Shown here: positions 40,046-49,730 of the stretch, piece after piece
Numbering within the stretch: position 1 is the first letter of the stretch
How the letters are laid out: the number at the start of each line of letters is the position of its first letter
Assembly: GCA_003116975.1 (NCBI GenBank)
Contig: BGKB01000211.1
Span: 1-64,000 of the forward strand
Direction: 5' to 3'
DNA: 64,000 nucleotides
Source: Aurantiochytrium sp. KH105
Lineage: Eukaryota; Sar; Bigyra; Thraustochytrida; Thraustochytriidae
Position numbers and translations under genes: made by a program
The notes under the pieces: model-generated
Told to the model about the DNA's origin: nothing
The model's database searches: none
The model's input: the letters and a program-made list of their open reading frames with translations, nothing else

Positions 40046-41713
40046 CCCGCGCGCGCTCTCCCTCGCCCGCCCGCCCGCGCGCGCGCAGCGCCGCGCCGCG
40101 CAGCGCAGGTAGGTCGCCTCCGCCTCCTCGAAGTTATCGTTGTGCGCCTCGTCGGGCGCGTCGAGGCCCGGCGCCGACCCTCTGCCGCGGACGACGGAGC
40201 TCGCCGCGCTCACTCACGCGCCGCCGCGCCGAGCGAGGACCCACGCGCGCGGCGCCGGCCGCCGGGCATGGATGGATGGCTGGATGGCTGGATGGATTGC
40301 GCCCGCGTCTCGCGTTTGCGCCTGTGCAGCTCAGCGCAGCTCAGCTCGGACCGCCGTCGCGGACCGCGAGAGCGGCACGCCGCGGCAGCGCTCTCGCTCG
40401 CTCGCTCGCTCGCTCAGCGGGCCGCGCCGGCTCGCGGAGATGGGGCCGCGCGGCCATCGCGACGCAGAGCAGACGGCGTTGCGAGATTGGTTGGAGGAGC
40501 TCGCGACGGATGGCACGGGCGGCAGGGAGGAGTGGCTGGCTGGGGGGCGGGGCTGGGAGCCACGTATTTGTTTTTTCCCGTCGCAGCCGCGGTCATCGGG
40601 CGTCACGGTTGGATGTGAAGGAGATGCCGTAGGGAGAGGGTGCGCGTCGCGCGCGAATCGCCGCACTGCTGCAAGAGAGAGGGGCATTCGAATGTGAAAT
40701 ATCTACATGGGCCAGAATGATTGATTTGGACAAACACCGCGAGAGGGATTCTCAACTAAATGGATCAAGACAGAGAACCAATCGAAAAGAGGTCTGCGAA
40801 CAACAGAAAATCAGAGATTGGGCTTCCTTGTCTCTTGTAAAAATTCTTGCAATAATTTCTTGATTCTATCCGTTTTGGTCTCGATTCGATGGCACGCTCG
40901 ATGATACGACTCGGGCTCAAGATTTCTTTGCGCTCGCCTTTTGGTGTTGAGGTTGCCGAAGTGCATCCACACACTGTAAGGAGCTGGATGGCGTTTCCTG
41001 CCAATTTCTTCAAGATCCACAAAGTGAGAGTGATGTGCGTTAAAGTCTTGGACCGAAGTCTTGAGCTACACTTTTGTTCAACCACAAGAATGGAGTGGGT
41101 AGTCTTAGCGATCTAGCGCCGGGAGAAAAGCAACTTTAGAGTATCGATGCGTCAATACATCGACCAGAAAGTTAGATGAGAGCGACCAGCTCCGTGCAGC
41201 ATCATTGCAAATGCATGCGTTGACGTCCTGCTCCACGTCGAAAGTATTCGTTGGACCAACCCCTTTACCATTGTGGTCCAGTCAAATCATCCTCTTTTTA
41301 TAATCTTCAAGCTCTGACAGAAGCGACGTGAAGCTGAGATATACCGCTCAGCTTCTGCGCACTCAAGCAAGGAACGCTTCCAAGTGATGCCGAGTTTCTA
41401 CGTTAAGCTGATCGACGCTCAAGACGCGTGGTGCATGGTCTATCGGCGAGTTTGCTTGTTGAGCTCGAAGATGTTCGTGGCGTACCGTGATATTGACCAA
41501 GTGCCACAATCGTCAAGTTGTCATGCCATTGAGGCAGGGCCTCTTCTCAGTGACGCTTTTTTTTTTTTTCTCAAGACAAGCAAGAACGACACTTGACGTA
41601 CAGCCAAGCAACAGAATGTCTTGGTCGCCCGCAGTGCCGTGACGTGGCTATGCAAAAGCTACCTGTCATCATTCTGCATCCTCGCAAAACAAAAGGCTAC
41701 ATTATAAAATTCT
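40046..41713. other. Intergenic with simple repeats and the start of a segmental duplication
   Basis: Holds a GGATGGCT repeat at about 40266-40294 and a CGCT run at about 40390-40414 in the lipase upstream region. From about 41281 the sequence matches 44628 onward (segmental duplication copy A, 3' flank of Cys-rich gene A). No gene seen. Confidence 0.6.
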
Positions 41714-42340
41714 TCATTTTTTTCTGCAATAACAGCATGGACCGCTCAAGCACATGCCGTGGTAGCACGCCAGAGTGTCATTTTTGTCGTCAACCTTGGC
41801 GAGCATGATGTCTCCAGGGAGGCTGGTGTAGTGGGAGCCGTCCGTGGTGGCCTTGTTAAGGTTGGAGCAGCAGTAGCACGGGATGGTATTGCAAAAAAAC
41901 AACTGCTTTCCCTGAGGATAAAGGTAAACGTACCCCGCGGGACAGTGACACGGCCGTTGCATCTCCATAACGTAGCACCCCGTGGTGACGCTGTTGTTAT
42001 CAAGCTGTGCGGCGTAGCCAAGCGCCTCAGCAGCAGGCAGCTTGCCGCGCGTGCGCACCATCTCCTCAACTTCTGGTGCATCCATTACGGGTGCTCCATC
42101 CAGAATCCAGCCGATCATGTTGCCAAGCCCAACCTTTGCTTCGCTTCGCCTTGTCCTTTTCTCTTGAGCTCCAAAGCCTTGCAAGCTCTAGCGTGAACGA
42201 ATCTCTTGGTGATTGAAGGACTGCTGCAGCTGCTCGCGCTGCACAATTTTGTCTTGGCGAGGCAATGTGTGCACGGCGAGGCGATGTGTGCATGGTACAG
42301 CATTGGCATGCAAAGTGCAGACACGGCTTTCACCTTTAAC
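41281..42340. repeat. Segmental duplication copy A (contains Cys-rich gene A)
   Basis: Aligns in the same orientation with about 44628-45840. Shared landmarks include TAATCTTCAAGCTCTGA, the GTGAAGCTGAG to AAGGAACGCTTCCAAGTGATG block, a GACCAAGTGCCACAAT block, CCAAGCAACA to GGTCGCCCGCAGTG, the Cys-rich reading frame, and upstream sequence to about 42340. Copy B carries about 110 bp extra near 44640-44740 and an extra 99-bp unit. Confidence 0.9.
41714..42118 (-). CDS. Small cysteine-rich protein A, unrecognised family
   Basis: Not recognised. 134 residues from the ATG at 42116-42118 (MIGWILDGAPVMDAPEVEEM). The frame stays open a little further upstream but meets TAG before any ATG. Seen: an N-terminal part with PVMDAPEVEEMV and GKLPAAEALGYAAQLDN; then a Cys-rich part with TTGCYV, RPCHCPAG, CNTIPCYCC and, at the end, KVDDKNDTLACY, CLSGPCCYC, RKK. 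No signal peptide or membrane segment, so it is probably intracellular and could bind metal. A paralogue lies at 45215-45622, and conserved residues between the two are concentrated in the protein frame, which supports a real gene. Confidence 0.7.
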   Translation of the reverse strand: MIGWILDGAPVMDAPEVEEMVRTRGKLPAAEALGYAAQLDNNSVTTGCYVMEMQRPCHCPAGYVYLYPQGKQLFFCNTIPCYCCSNLNKATTDGSHYTSLPGDIMLAKVDDKNDTLACYHGMCLSGPCCYCRKK

Positions 42341-42663
42341 CTGTGGCTGGCCGGCGGGCGCCCTGGGGCGACCATGAGGCAGGCAGTGCATTAGCTGACT
42401 GCTTCGGACAAAACTTGAAGTGAACGAAGCAAGGGGGTGTGCGCTCTTCTACGTCACTGGAGAACCCACAGATAATTGTACTGGGAGAACCCGCAGGGAG
42501 GTGCTGCTAAGATCGTCCACGAGTTGGCGGCTGGGAATTGACTGTGCAGGCATGCGGCCGCGGCTGCGGCAGCGGACGATGTCCTGCACGTGCCGCGGCC
42601 TCTCGCAGCGATCGCGCGACAGGAACTGATGCCACGGGACTGCACGGGACTGCACTGCACTGC
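42119..42663. other. Upstream region of Cys-rich gene A
   Basis: To about 42340 it matches the upstream region of Cys-rich gene B. In-frame stops in copy A argue against coding here, although a 5' exon cannot be excluded. A CACTGCTCAG repeat starts at about 42640. Confidence 0.55.
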
Positions 42664-42692
42664 TCAGCACTGCTCAGCACTGCTCTGCACTG
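42650..42692. repeat. CTGCACTG/CTCAGCACTG short tandem repeat
   Basis: Five imperfect 5-10 bp units built on CACTG and CTCAG. Confidence 0.8.
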
Positions 42693-43092
42693 CACACATT
42701 ACACGCAGCCGGCACGTGCGTTGCGTGTCCAAGGCTGAGGAGAAAGGTGGCCGGGAGAACGGGGGACTCCCGACACTGCGAATCGTTTCGCTGTCGCTGA
42801 CCTTATTGGCCGCTGAGAGACTGTCCAGGAGACGGCGCGTGCTCCCTGCGCCGCGCATGCCCGCTTCCGCAAGCCTGCAGATGAGATGGTGGACGAGGGA
42901 GAGCGCGACGGAGAAAGTTGTGGTGCTCTGCCTGCCAATGGCGCGGAGAGCAGCTTTCGACGGTGGAACGTAAACCGGCCTGGATCGGAGGAAGAAAGGT
43001 CCGCCAGGCTCGCGATCAGCTCCGACTCCGAGAAGATGCACACCTTTGGTGAACGACAGGTCATCCGCCTGTTTTTGCTGAGAGTCTCCCAT
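42664..43092 (-). CDS. Doubtful hypothetical protein
   Basis: Not recognised. From the ATG at 43090-43092 it gives 142 residues (MGDSQQKQADDLSFTKGVHLL...). The first 100 residues have a balanced composition with a helix-like stretch (FSVALSLVHHLICRLAEAGM), but the last 20 are read from a simple repeat. No paralogue in the window and no domain. It may be chance or the remains of a gene. Confidence 0.25.
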   Translation of the reverse strand: MGDSQQKQADDLSFTKGVHLLGVGADREPGGPFFLRSRPVYVPPSKAALRAIGRQSTTTFSVALSLVHHLICRLAEAGMRGAGSTRRLLDSLSAANKVSDSETIRSVGSPPFSRPPFSSALDTQRTCRLRVMCAVQSSAEQC

Positions 43093-43968
43093 GTCTATCG
43101 ACGCCAAGCCGCAGCCGAGCCGGGAAAACCATAGCAGACGGGCGAACGGGTAGTATTTGACGATATCTTGAAGGCTTGGAGAAAAAGAAGATGATGATTT
43201 GACTAAACATACAAGAATTGCCGCTTCGTGCCTAGCACGAATCGGGAAGAGTAGAATGTGACGCAAGTGTTTCTCGTTGGTACTCAGAGAACTTGCGGAT
43301 AGTTTCGGTTCTGCCTGCATCGGTCTGCAACTTATTGTCGAGTCCCGACTGCTTGGCTTCAGTGGTAACTAGGTCAAAGACCTAGTCCATCTTCATACGT
43401 CAAGTGCTATGCTAGCACTATTTTTCGCGCGGACTATCGTCGCTTCCAGTATCCGTTCGTTCAATGAATTCTTCCGTCGTGCACCAGGATCTCAACGCAT
43501 ACTTTGACGGTGATCCTACGCGGAGCTGATCGCTCGCGTCTAAGCTAACCTGGTCGACGTCCTTATGCATCGATGCTCTAAAGTAGCTTTCCTCCCGGCG
43601 CCAGGAACTAAGACTATCCGCTCCATCTGTGAGGTCAAACAGGGAGGTATGCCAGTGCAGACTGGCGGCAGAAGCCAGCGAAACCTCAAACAAGTCCTTT
43701 TCAAGCAAGAACGGCGAGGTTGCGACGGTGCTTCGGGATTTTTTACACCTGGTAATTCTTCTTTGTAACTCAGCATTGACGAATGGTGCGACTTGCAGCG
43801 GTACACTTCTTCCTGTTCGGGCTCGTCGACTTGTGGTTATTGTCACTGCGCCGACAGTATTGCCGAAGGCGAGGACCGCAATACTGACGTTTGGTCTTCA
43901 CCTTGGCAATCTTTGCCTTAATCTGGGTCCCTCAGCGGAAGCTAGCTGGCTTGGGCCAACCGTGCTGA
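43093..43968. other. Intergenic, no firm gene
   Basis: A minus-strand frame at 43418-43846 has a fairly natural composition near its end but no domain and no clear start. Nothing else was recognised. Confidence 0.5.
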
Positions 43969-44598
43969 TCAAGAAAAGACTTCATGATTTGCGTGGGCGT
44001 CTTGCTCGTTCGGCGGCCGTAAGAAGTTGAATCTCATTGGCAAATTTGGTTTCCATGCCTTTTCGCCCCCTTCCTGATGACCAAGACTGCATAGCTGCTG
44101 CAGCTGCAGCGTCCTTCGGTGCAAGCTCTCAACTGCCCTCGCCATTCTTCTAGCTTGCTCTCGAGCCTTCTGTTGACTTCCAAGATGCCCGATGATGCGT
44201 TCCTCAGAAGCAAGACACAATCGTCCTGGGAAGTCCTTCTCGAGTTGCGCGCGCATCGCACCTGGCCCCATCTTGCTCGACGAGTTCTCGACGCCTAATC
44301 CAAAAAGCTCTTCGTCTCGCTTCCTGTAAAGACCCATGTAGTCGCTACCGTAAGCCAAGCCGTGATGAGGCCGCCGCGCCCAGCCTTGTCGTTTCGCTCG
44401 AAAAAGGTGGTGTTCCGCGAGCGCATACTCTGGCATATCGCTTTTCCCGTCTCGCAGGCTGATCATCGCTTGCGAGTCATTGCTTGCTAATGGCGATGCG
44501 TTATCCAAACCGATCGTCTCGCACGCTTGCTCAATTGTATCCTCGTCATCAAGGGCATCATCACGCAAGTCGGTTTCAGTCGAGGCCGTAGCTGGCAT
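43969..44598 (-). CDS. Hypothetical protein between the duplicated segments
   Basis: Not recognised with confidence. 209 residues from the ATG at 44596-44598 (MPATASTETDLRDDALDDED). Seen: an acidic N-terminus; AEHHLFRAKRQGW; GSDYMGLYRKRDEELFGLG; and MGPGAMRAQLEKDFPGRLCLASEERIIGHLG, which reads like a real helical domain; then a charged helix and a basic C-terminus ending in NHEVFS. Upstream, the same frame continues as acidic codons (EDDDDSGDLL) back to a TAA, beyond which it again reads acidic residues (SELED). That may be an exon edge or a nonsense mutation in a decaying gene. It sits at the edge of duplication copy B. Confidence 0.5.
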   Translation of the reverse strand: MPATASTETDLRDDALDDEDTIEQACETIGLDNASPLASNDSQAMISLRDGKSDMPEYALAEHHLFRAKRQGWARRPHHGLAYGSDYMGLYRKRDEELFGLGVENSSSKMGPGAMRAQLEKDFPGRLCLASEERIIGHLGSQQKAREQARRMARAVESLHRRTLQLQQLCSLGHQEGGEKAWKPNLPMRFNFLRPPNEQDAHANHEVFS

Positions 44599-44861
44599 GA
44601 GCAAGTCCCCACTGTCGTCATCATCTTCTTAATCTTCAAGCTCTGATCCAACAAGATATCGTCAACAGAAGAACGCAAGTGCGGGCGCCGAGAGCAGGCA
44701 GCCTTGGAATGTTGCTGCCGCGAGACAGACGTCAAAGGCACGGAAGCGGCGTGAAGCTGAGTTTGCCGCTCAGCTTCTGCGCCTTCAAGCAAGGAACGCT
44801 TCCAAGTGATGCAGAGTTCCTACGTCAAGCTGATCGACGCTCAAGACGCGTGGTGCATGAT

Positions 44862-45049
44862 CTATCGGCGATTTTGCTTGTGGAGCTTGAAGATGTTCGT
44901 GGCGTAATGTGGTTTTGACCAAGTGCCACAATTGTCAAGTTGTCACGCCATGTTCATAGTCTATCGGCGATTTTGCTTGTGGAGCTTGAAGATGTTCGTG
45001 GCGTACCGTGGTTTTGACCAAGTGCCACAATTGTCAAGTTGTCACGCCA
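44862..45049. repeat. 99-bp tandem duplication, two copies
   Basis: CTATCGGCGATTTTGCTTG starts at 44862 and again at 44961. About 89 bp of each unit are nearly identical, ending in GTCACGCCA. Copy A of the larger duplication has only one unit, so this arose after the segmental duplication, or one unit was lost from A. Confidence 0.9.
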
Positions 45050-45214
45050 TTCAGGCAGGACCGCCAGTCAGAGGCGCTTTTTTTTTTGGTCAAGATAAGC
45101 AAGGACGACAATTGCCGTATAGCCAAGCAACAAATTGTCTTGGTCGCCCGCAGTGTCGTGATGTGGCCATCATTCTGGGGCCTCGGAAAACAAAAGGTTG
45201 CGCCATGAAATTGC

Positions 45215-45622
45215 TCAATTTTTTGTACAATAACAGCATGGACCGGTCCCGCAGTCGTTGACGTAGCATGCCAGGGTGTCATTTTTGTCGTCGACCTTAA
45301 CGACCAATGTGTCTCCTTTGGCGTTGATGTAGTGGGTGCCGTCGGTGATGGTCTTGTTAAGGATGACGCAGCAGCCAAACGGGATGGTACTGCATCCTGG
45401 CCACAAGCAATCTCCCTCGCTAAAGTTGTAAAAGCACCCCACGGGGCAGCGACACGGCCGTTGCAGCTGCACAACGTAGCACCCTGTGGCGGCGCTCTTG
45501 TTGTCAAGCTGTGCGGCGTAGCCAAGCGCCTCAGCCTGAGGCAGCTTGCCGCGCGCGCGCACCATCTCCTCGACTTTTGGAGCGTCCATGACGGGGGTTC
45601 CTTTCACAGCCGAGCCGAACAT
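45215..45622 (-). CDS. Small cysteine-rich protein B, paralogue of protein A
   Basis: Not recognised. 135 residues from the ATG at 45620-45622 (MFGSAVKGTPVMDAPKVEEM). Conserved with protein A: PVMDAPxVEEMVRxRGKLP, AEALGYAAQLDN, TGCYV, QRPCxCPxG, C-x-TIP-x2-CC, VDDKNDTLACY and GPCCYC. Divergent between them: the segment between the second and third Cys groups (YNFSEGDCLWPG here), which carries one extra Cys, and the residues between ACY and GPCC. The frame is open for 62 codons before the ATG, but these codons do not stay open in copy A, so the ATG at 45622 is preferred. The 374-bp divergent gap to the OTU gene could be a shared promoter. Confidence 0.7.
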   Translation of the reverse strand: MFGSAVKGTPVMDAPKVEEMVRARGKLPQAEALGYAAQLDNKSAATGCYVVQLQRPCRCPVGCFYNFSEGDCLWPGCSTIPFGCCVILNKTITDGTHYINAKGDTLVVKVDDKNDTLACYVNDCGTGPCCYCTKN

Positions 45623-45995
45623 TCTGCCAACGCCAACTTGCGCTTCGCTTCGCCTTGTCCTTTTCTCTTGAACTCGAAAGCCTTGCGAGCTCCAGCGTGA
45701 ACGGAGCTCTCCTTGATCTTGCGATACTGCTGCTCGCGCTGCACAATTTCTGTCTTGGCGAGGCGACGCGTGTGTGCATCGTGCCACTGTCATTGATTGC
45801 ACCAGCATGCAAAGTGCAAAAACGGCTTTTACCTCGCTTTTACTCTGTAAAAACCAGGGCCTTCGCCTTGTGTAAAGGCCTATTTTATTTCACTTTATTC
45901 TCAAAAGGGGGCAATCAGGGCCAATTCGACTTACAAAGTTAGAGGCAGCCAAGGCTGGCATTCTCCACCACCTTTTGGGTTTGCGACTTTTTGCA
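45623..45995. other. Divergent promoter region, Cys-rich gene B / OTU gene
   Basis: Up to about 45840 it matches the upstream region of Cys-rich gene A. The rest, AT-rich, is unique. No gene seen. Confidence 0.6.
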
Positions 45996-47927
45996 ATGCC
46001 TTTTGTCGGCGAGCGAGCAAAGGAAGGGAGCGGAGAGTCTTGCGTGCACACGGCACGCGAGAGAGGCGTGCAGAGGTGGACCGGGATGTGCTTCGAGTGT
46101 CGAATTCTAGGCGCGCTGGCGAATGGCGTGCCGGCGAGCGATGCGGCCGAGGGGCGCGAGAGTCTCGTCAAACCCGAGCTGGAGGGACTTGGCGATCTCG
46201 ACTTCGCTCCCTCCGTGGCCGAGGTGGAGGACAAGGAGCTGCGCGACGAGGACGCCGAGACATATCTAAAAGACACGCTGACAGCGCTGCGCGACAACTT
46301 TGGCGTTGAATTGGTCCCCGTCAAAGTGGACTCGGACGGTTCGTGCCTTCCGCACGCCATCTCGCGGTGTCTCGTGGGCAAGGAGGTCCTGTACGATGCG
46401 CTGCGATTGGCCTTGACGCACGAGCTACGCGAGCATGCTGCGTTTTACCGCGAGATTCTTGGTGCGGGCATGGACGACGAGACCTTTGCCACCTTTTGGC
46501 TTGGGATCATCGACGAGGCGAAGCCGGTGCATGGTGCCTTGACGGGTCGCTGGCTGGGTCCAGAGCACATCTTGGGTCTGGCCAACGTGTTGCGGAGACC
46601 GATCTTACTTCTCGACTGTCCAAAGCTCATGGCCCAAGACGACAATCGATGTGGACTGTATCTGCCCTTGCGACACGGCCGCGAGGCGTGCGTGCGTGCG
46701 GAAGGGCTCGGCGAGGTGGCCTCACCGCTCGTCATTGGGTGGGCCAACGAGGCCAAGAACCACTTTGTTTCCCTTGTGGCCCCGTCACACAATCGATTAC
46801 TCGCAAGCGAGGAAGAGGAATGGACGTCAAGGGCCCGGACGGCGGCGCCGTCGCTTTGGTCAAAGATTGATCAACTCGTCGAAGAGCTACGTTCCAAGTC
46901 AAGCAGCGAGCACGTGGAGATCACCATTCCGCACGACAAGGGACCGGGCGATGTGTGTGTATTGCAAGACCCGGACTCGGGCGAGGAGATATTAGTGCAG
47001 ATTCCGCCGGGCAAGGGTCCGGGCGACAGCTTTTTGTGGAATCCCAATGTAGATCATGGTGTGACGCGGCTATATGGGAGCCTCGTGCACTTTTATGCCA
47101 CGAACCCGCCCATGTCGCGCGCGCGTGCGGGGCGCACGCTGCACTTGGTGCTCAAAAACCTCGTGGACGCCCTTATGGTGGATCCGGACAAGCTTGAGCA
47201 GCGTTCGCGCCTTCGTTTGGGCAACAAGATGATATTTCGCAACATTGTGTGCGTGAGCGGCGCTGTGGAAGTGCTGCGCGCGGTGGGTTTTGCGGACTTT
47301 GTGGAGCCGCGTTCGGGAGACAAGTTTTTGCGTTTTGAGGGCGATCTTTCGCGCGAGGAGGTGCGCGAGAGTCTCGTGCTGGCGCGGGACGCTTTGGCGT
47401 TCATGTTGGAGGACAAGAGCGCGGTGCGCGGCGCGGGAGAGATTTCTCTGGCTGCTGGTGCGTCGGTCTTGGGTCCTGTGCCGGCGTTTTGTCTACGCGA
47501 CGAGGCGGGCGAGCCCGTGCGCGCCTGGGACGCGTACGCTGCGTACACGTTTGGGCACGATCCTGCGCGGGGCGCGGGTTCTGGCGCCTGGGTCTTTGGT
47601 CTAGGGAATCAGCTGCGCATCTCGCGTTCGCGCATGGTGACTTCGCTCATGGGCGCTCTCAAGGACCGGTACCGCGACCTTGCTGCGGGCACTGCTTTTG
47701 CGGACATGCCTTGGGACGACGCCTTTCTGTACGGGGAGCGGCTCAAGCACGTGGAGTGTCCTGCGTGCGACCGCGAGCAGCAGTGGGAGGGTCCGATTGA
47801 CGGTGTAGGCGCGGAACTGCGTTCGCAGGCCTGCAGCTTTTGCGGCCATGAGCTTGAGGTGGGTCTCACTGCGCAGCGCCAGATGTCAGCCTTCGTTCAC
47901 GGCCGTCTGGCACCCGCCGAGCCGTGA
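45996..47927 (+). CDS. OTU-type deubiquitinase with PUB domain and zinc ribbon (VCPIP1-like)
   Basis: Predicted ubiquitin protease that may act with the p97/VCP ATPase. The frame opens with TTG at 45975; the first ATG is 45996 (MPFVGERAKE), giving 643 residues. Seen: MCFECRILGAL early; the OTU domain with VDSDGSCLPHAIS, catalytic Cys at about 117, and NHFVSLV with His at about 256; two copies of a short beta motif (ITIPHDKGPGDV, VQIPPGKGPGDS) at about 309-346; a region at about 378-463 (TLHLVLKNLVDALMVDP, LRLGNKMIFRNI, GAVEVLRAVGF) that reads as a PUB domain, which binds p97 tails in other proteins; and a C-terminal CPAC...CSFCG zinc ribbon. The order OTU then p97-binding module recalls animal VCIP135, but orthology is not shown. 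Confidence 0.87.
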   Translation: MPFVGERAKEGSGESCVHTARERGVQRWTGMCFECRILGALANGVPASDAAEGRESLVKPELEGLGDLDFAPSVAEVEDKELRDEDAETYLKDTLTALRDNFGVELVPVKVDSDGSCLPHAISRCLVGKEVLYDALRLALTHELREHAAFYREILGAGMDDETFATFWLGIIDEAKPVHGALTGRWLGPEHILGLANVLRRPILLLDCPKLMAQDDNRCGLYLPLRHGREACVRAEGLGEVASPLVIGWANEAKNHFVSLVAPSHNRLLASEEEEWTSRARTAAPSLWSKIDQLVEELRSKSSSEHVEITIPHDKGPGDVCVLQDPDSGEEILVQIPPGKGPGDSFLWNPNVDHGVTRLYGSLVHFYATNPPMSRARAGRTLHLVLKNLVDALMVDPDKLEQRSRLRLGNKMIFRNIVCVSGAVEVLRAVGFADFVEPRSGDKFLRFEGDLSREEVRESLVLARDALAFMLEDKSAVRGAGEISLAAGASVLGPVPAFCLRDEAGEPVRAWDAYAAYTFGHDPARGAGSGAWVFGLGNQLRISRSRMVTSLMGALKDRYRDLAAGTAFADMPWDDAFLYGERLKHVECPACDREQQWEGPIDGVGAELRSQACSFCGHELEVGLTAQRQMSAFVHGRLAPAEP

Positions 47928-48058
47928 TTGTGTTTGTATTTCGATGCTTGTTTTGCTCGTCCTGCTCGTTCTGTTTGTTTGTCTTGCTCGTCTTGCTTGT
48001 TGCAGTATAGTATCCTTTTTTCTTGGCCTGCCATGTCAGCTCCCTGGTTGCTGTTGTC

Positions 48059-48074
48059 TTTCTGTCTGCCTGCC

Positions 48075-48130
<56 letters not shown>
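48059..48130. repeat. (CTGT)n microsatellite
   Basis: About fifteen CTGT units with a few CTGC at the left edge, just downstream of the OTU gene. Confidence 0.92.
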
Positions 48131-48224
48131 CTGTCGTGAACAGTGTTCGCAGCAGAGGGGCGCGTGCCCCTCGATTCCATCTAGGCTACTTGCACCAACC
48201 TCCTCCGGCGATCTTGACGCCGCC

Positions 48225-48302
48225 TGCAGTTGCAGCTGCTGCTGCAGCTGCAGGCAGCTAAGCTGGCTGACTGGCTGCAGACAGGCAGCTGCAGCTGCAG
48301 CC
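48225..48302. repeat. CAGCTG/CTGCAG-rich self-complementary run
   Basis: Dense overlapping GCAGCT units able to form hairpins. Confidence 0.8.
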
Positions 48303-49690
48303 ACCTCCGCTGCCACGTGTGTCGCGTCGCGTTAGATCAGATCGCGTTGCTCTCGTTGTGCTGTCCGTGCTGTCCCGCACACTCCATAACCTTTCCTCCC
48401 ATCAGACTGACCGTGACTGCCAACACCGCAGAGCGAGTGCGTGAGCGAGCGCCCGAGCGAGGGAAGGAGGCACGCGATACCTCCAAGCGGTCCATCCCCG
48501 GCGCCTTGCTCGCAAATCTTCCCGCCTGGGCGCCACGATGCACATGCACGCGCACACGCCCTCCTCCCACGCCCATGTTTACCTTCTCCGGGCGGCCGCG
48601 CGCGAAGGCCTCGCTCGCTCCTTCAAGTTCCCTCCCGCCATCTATTCGTCCATCATGGTCCCTGGAGGCTCCAGCGTCAGCGCGGCGGCCTTGCGCCTGC
48701 CGCCACTGGGCTCACGGCGCTGCACATACAACCCCTGGCCGGGCCGTGTCCGTTACGGCGCCACCGCTGTGAACGATCGATCGACCGATGTCGATGCACG
48801 CTTGCCTGCTCGCTTCCTTGCTTGTTGCTTGCTTGCTTGCTTTCGTCGACCGCCACCGATCGAGGAGAGAACCGCAGTGGCCGGCACCGGCACTGCACTG
48901 CAGGCAGACGGACGCGCGTGGCCGGTTTCCCTGGCTGGCGGATCGTCGCTCGCACAGACAGCTCAGGCGGCCTCCCGCCACCGCTCCTCCTCGCACCGGC
49001 CGGGCGGATGCGGCCGCGTCACTCGCCGCTCCGATGATGGATGCACATGTCCGCGGCGCAGGGCCCGTTCACGGCCGGTGCGCTCGTCGCCAAGTCTCGG
49101 TCTCGAGCTCTCGCAAGCTGGCTGTCGCAAGCTCAAGCTCACGCAGCGCGAGCCTCGAGCCCCCGCCGAGGGCGTTCGTCCTCTCTGCCGTGATGCGAAC
49201 CTCGCAGCCGCTGTCTCTGCCGCTCCTGCGCCTGCTCGCGGACTCGCTCGGCGCCCGCCGCGCACCCGAACAGCTCGCGCCTCTGGCCGCAGCTGCGGCC
49301 GCCACTGAGTAGCGCGAGGGTCTGTCTGTCTGCCTGCCTGCCTGCCTGTCTGTCTGTCGGTGGGTCGGTCTCCCGTTCGACCGACCAGCCGCGCCCGGCC
49401 GGGTCCGTTGCGCCTTGGCCCCTCGCTCCCTCGCTCGCGACCGCCCTGCTCCCGCGCCGCGGTCCCCGGCCACGCGAGCGGCGACGCTGCCGCGAGGCTT
49501 GCCCCGTCGCGCGGCATCTAGGGGCGTCGCGGCGACCCGCGCGGGGCTCCGGCGCGGCGAGGAGCGACGATGGGACAACCGAGGCAGGTTTTCCTTTCCC
49601 CGGCGCCGCCTCGCGCGCGCCTTGTCCACCGTGCGAGCGCGAGTTTGGCGCTGCTCGCCGGCAGGGACGGCAAGAAGGAAGGAAAAACGG

Positions 49691-49692
49691 GA

Positions 49693-49728
<36 letters not shown>

Positions 49729-49730
49729 AA
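49691..49730. repeat. (GAAA)n microsatellite
   Basis: Ten near-perfect GAAA units in GC-rich surroundings. Confidence 0.92.

Larger units (their letters stand above)
44628..45840. repeat. Segmental duplication copy B (contains Cys-rich gene B)
   Basis: Direct-orientation counterpart of 41281-42340, about 3.4 kb away. It differs by scattered substitutions, an extra segment near 44640-44740, and an internal 99-bp tandem duplication. Confidence 0.9.
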
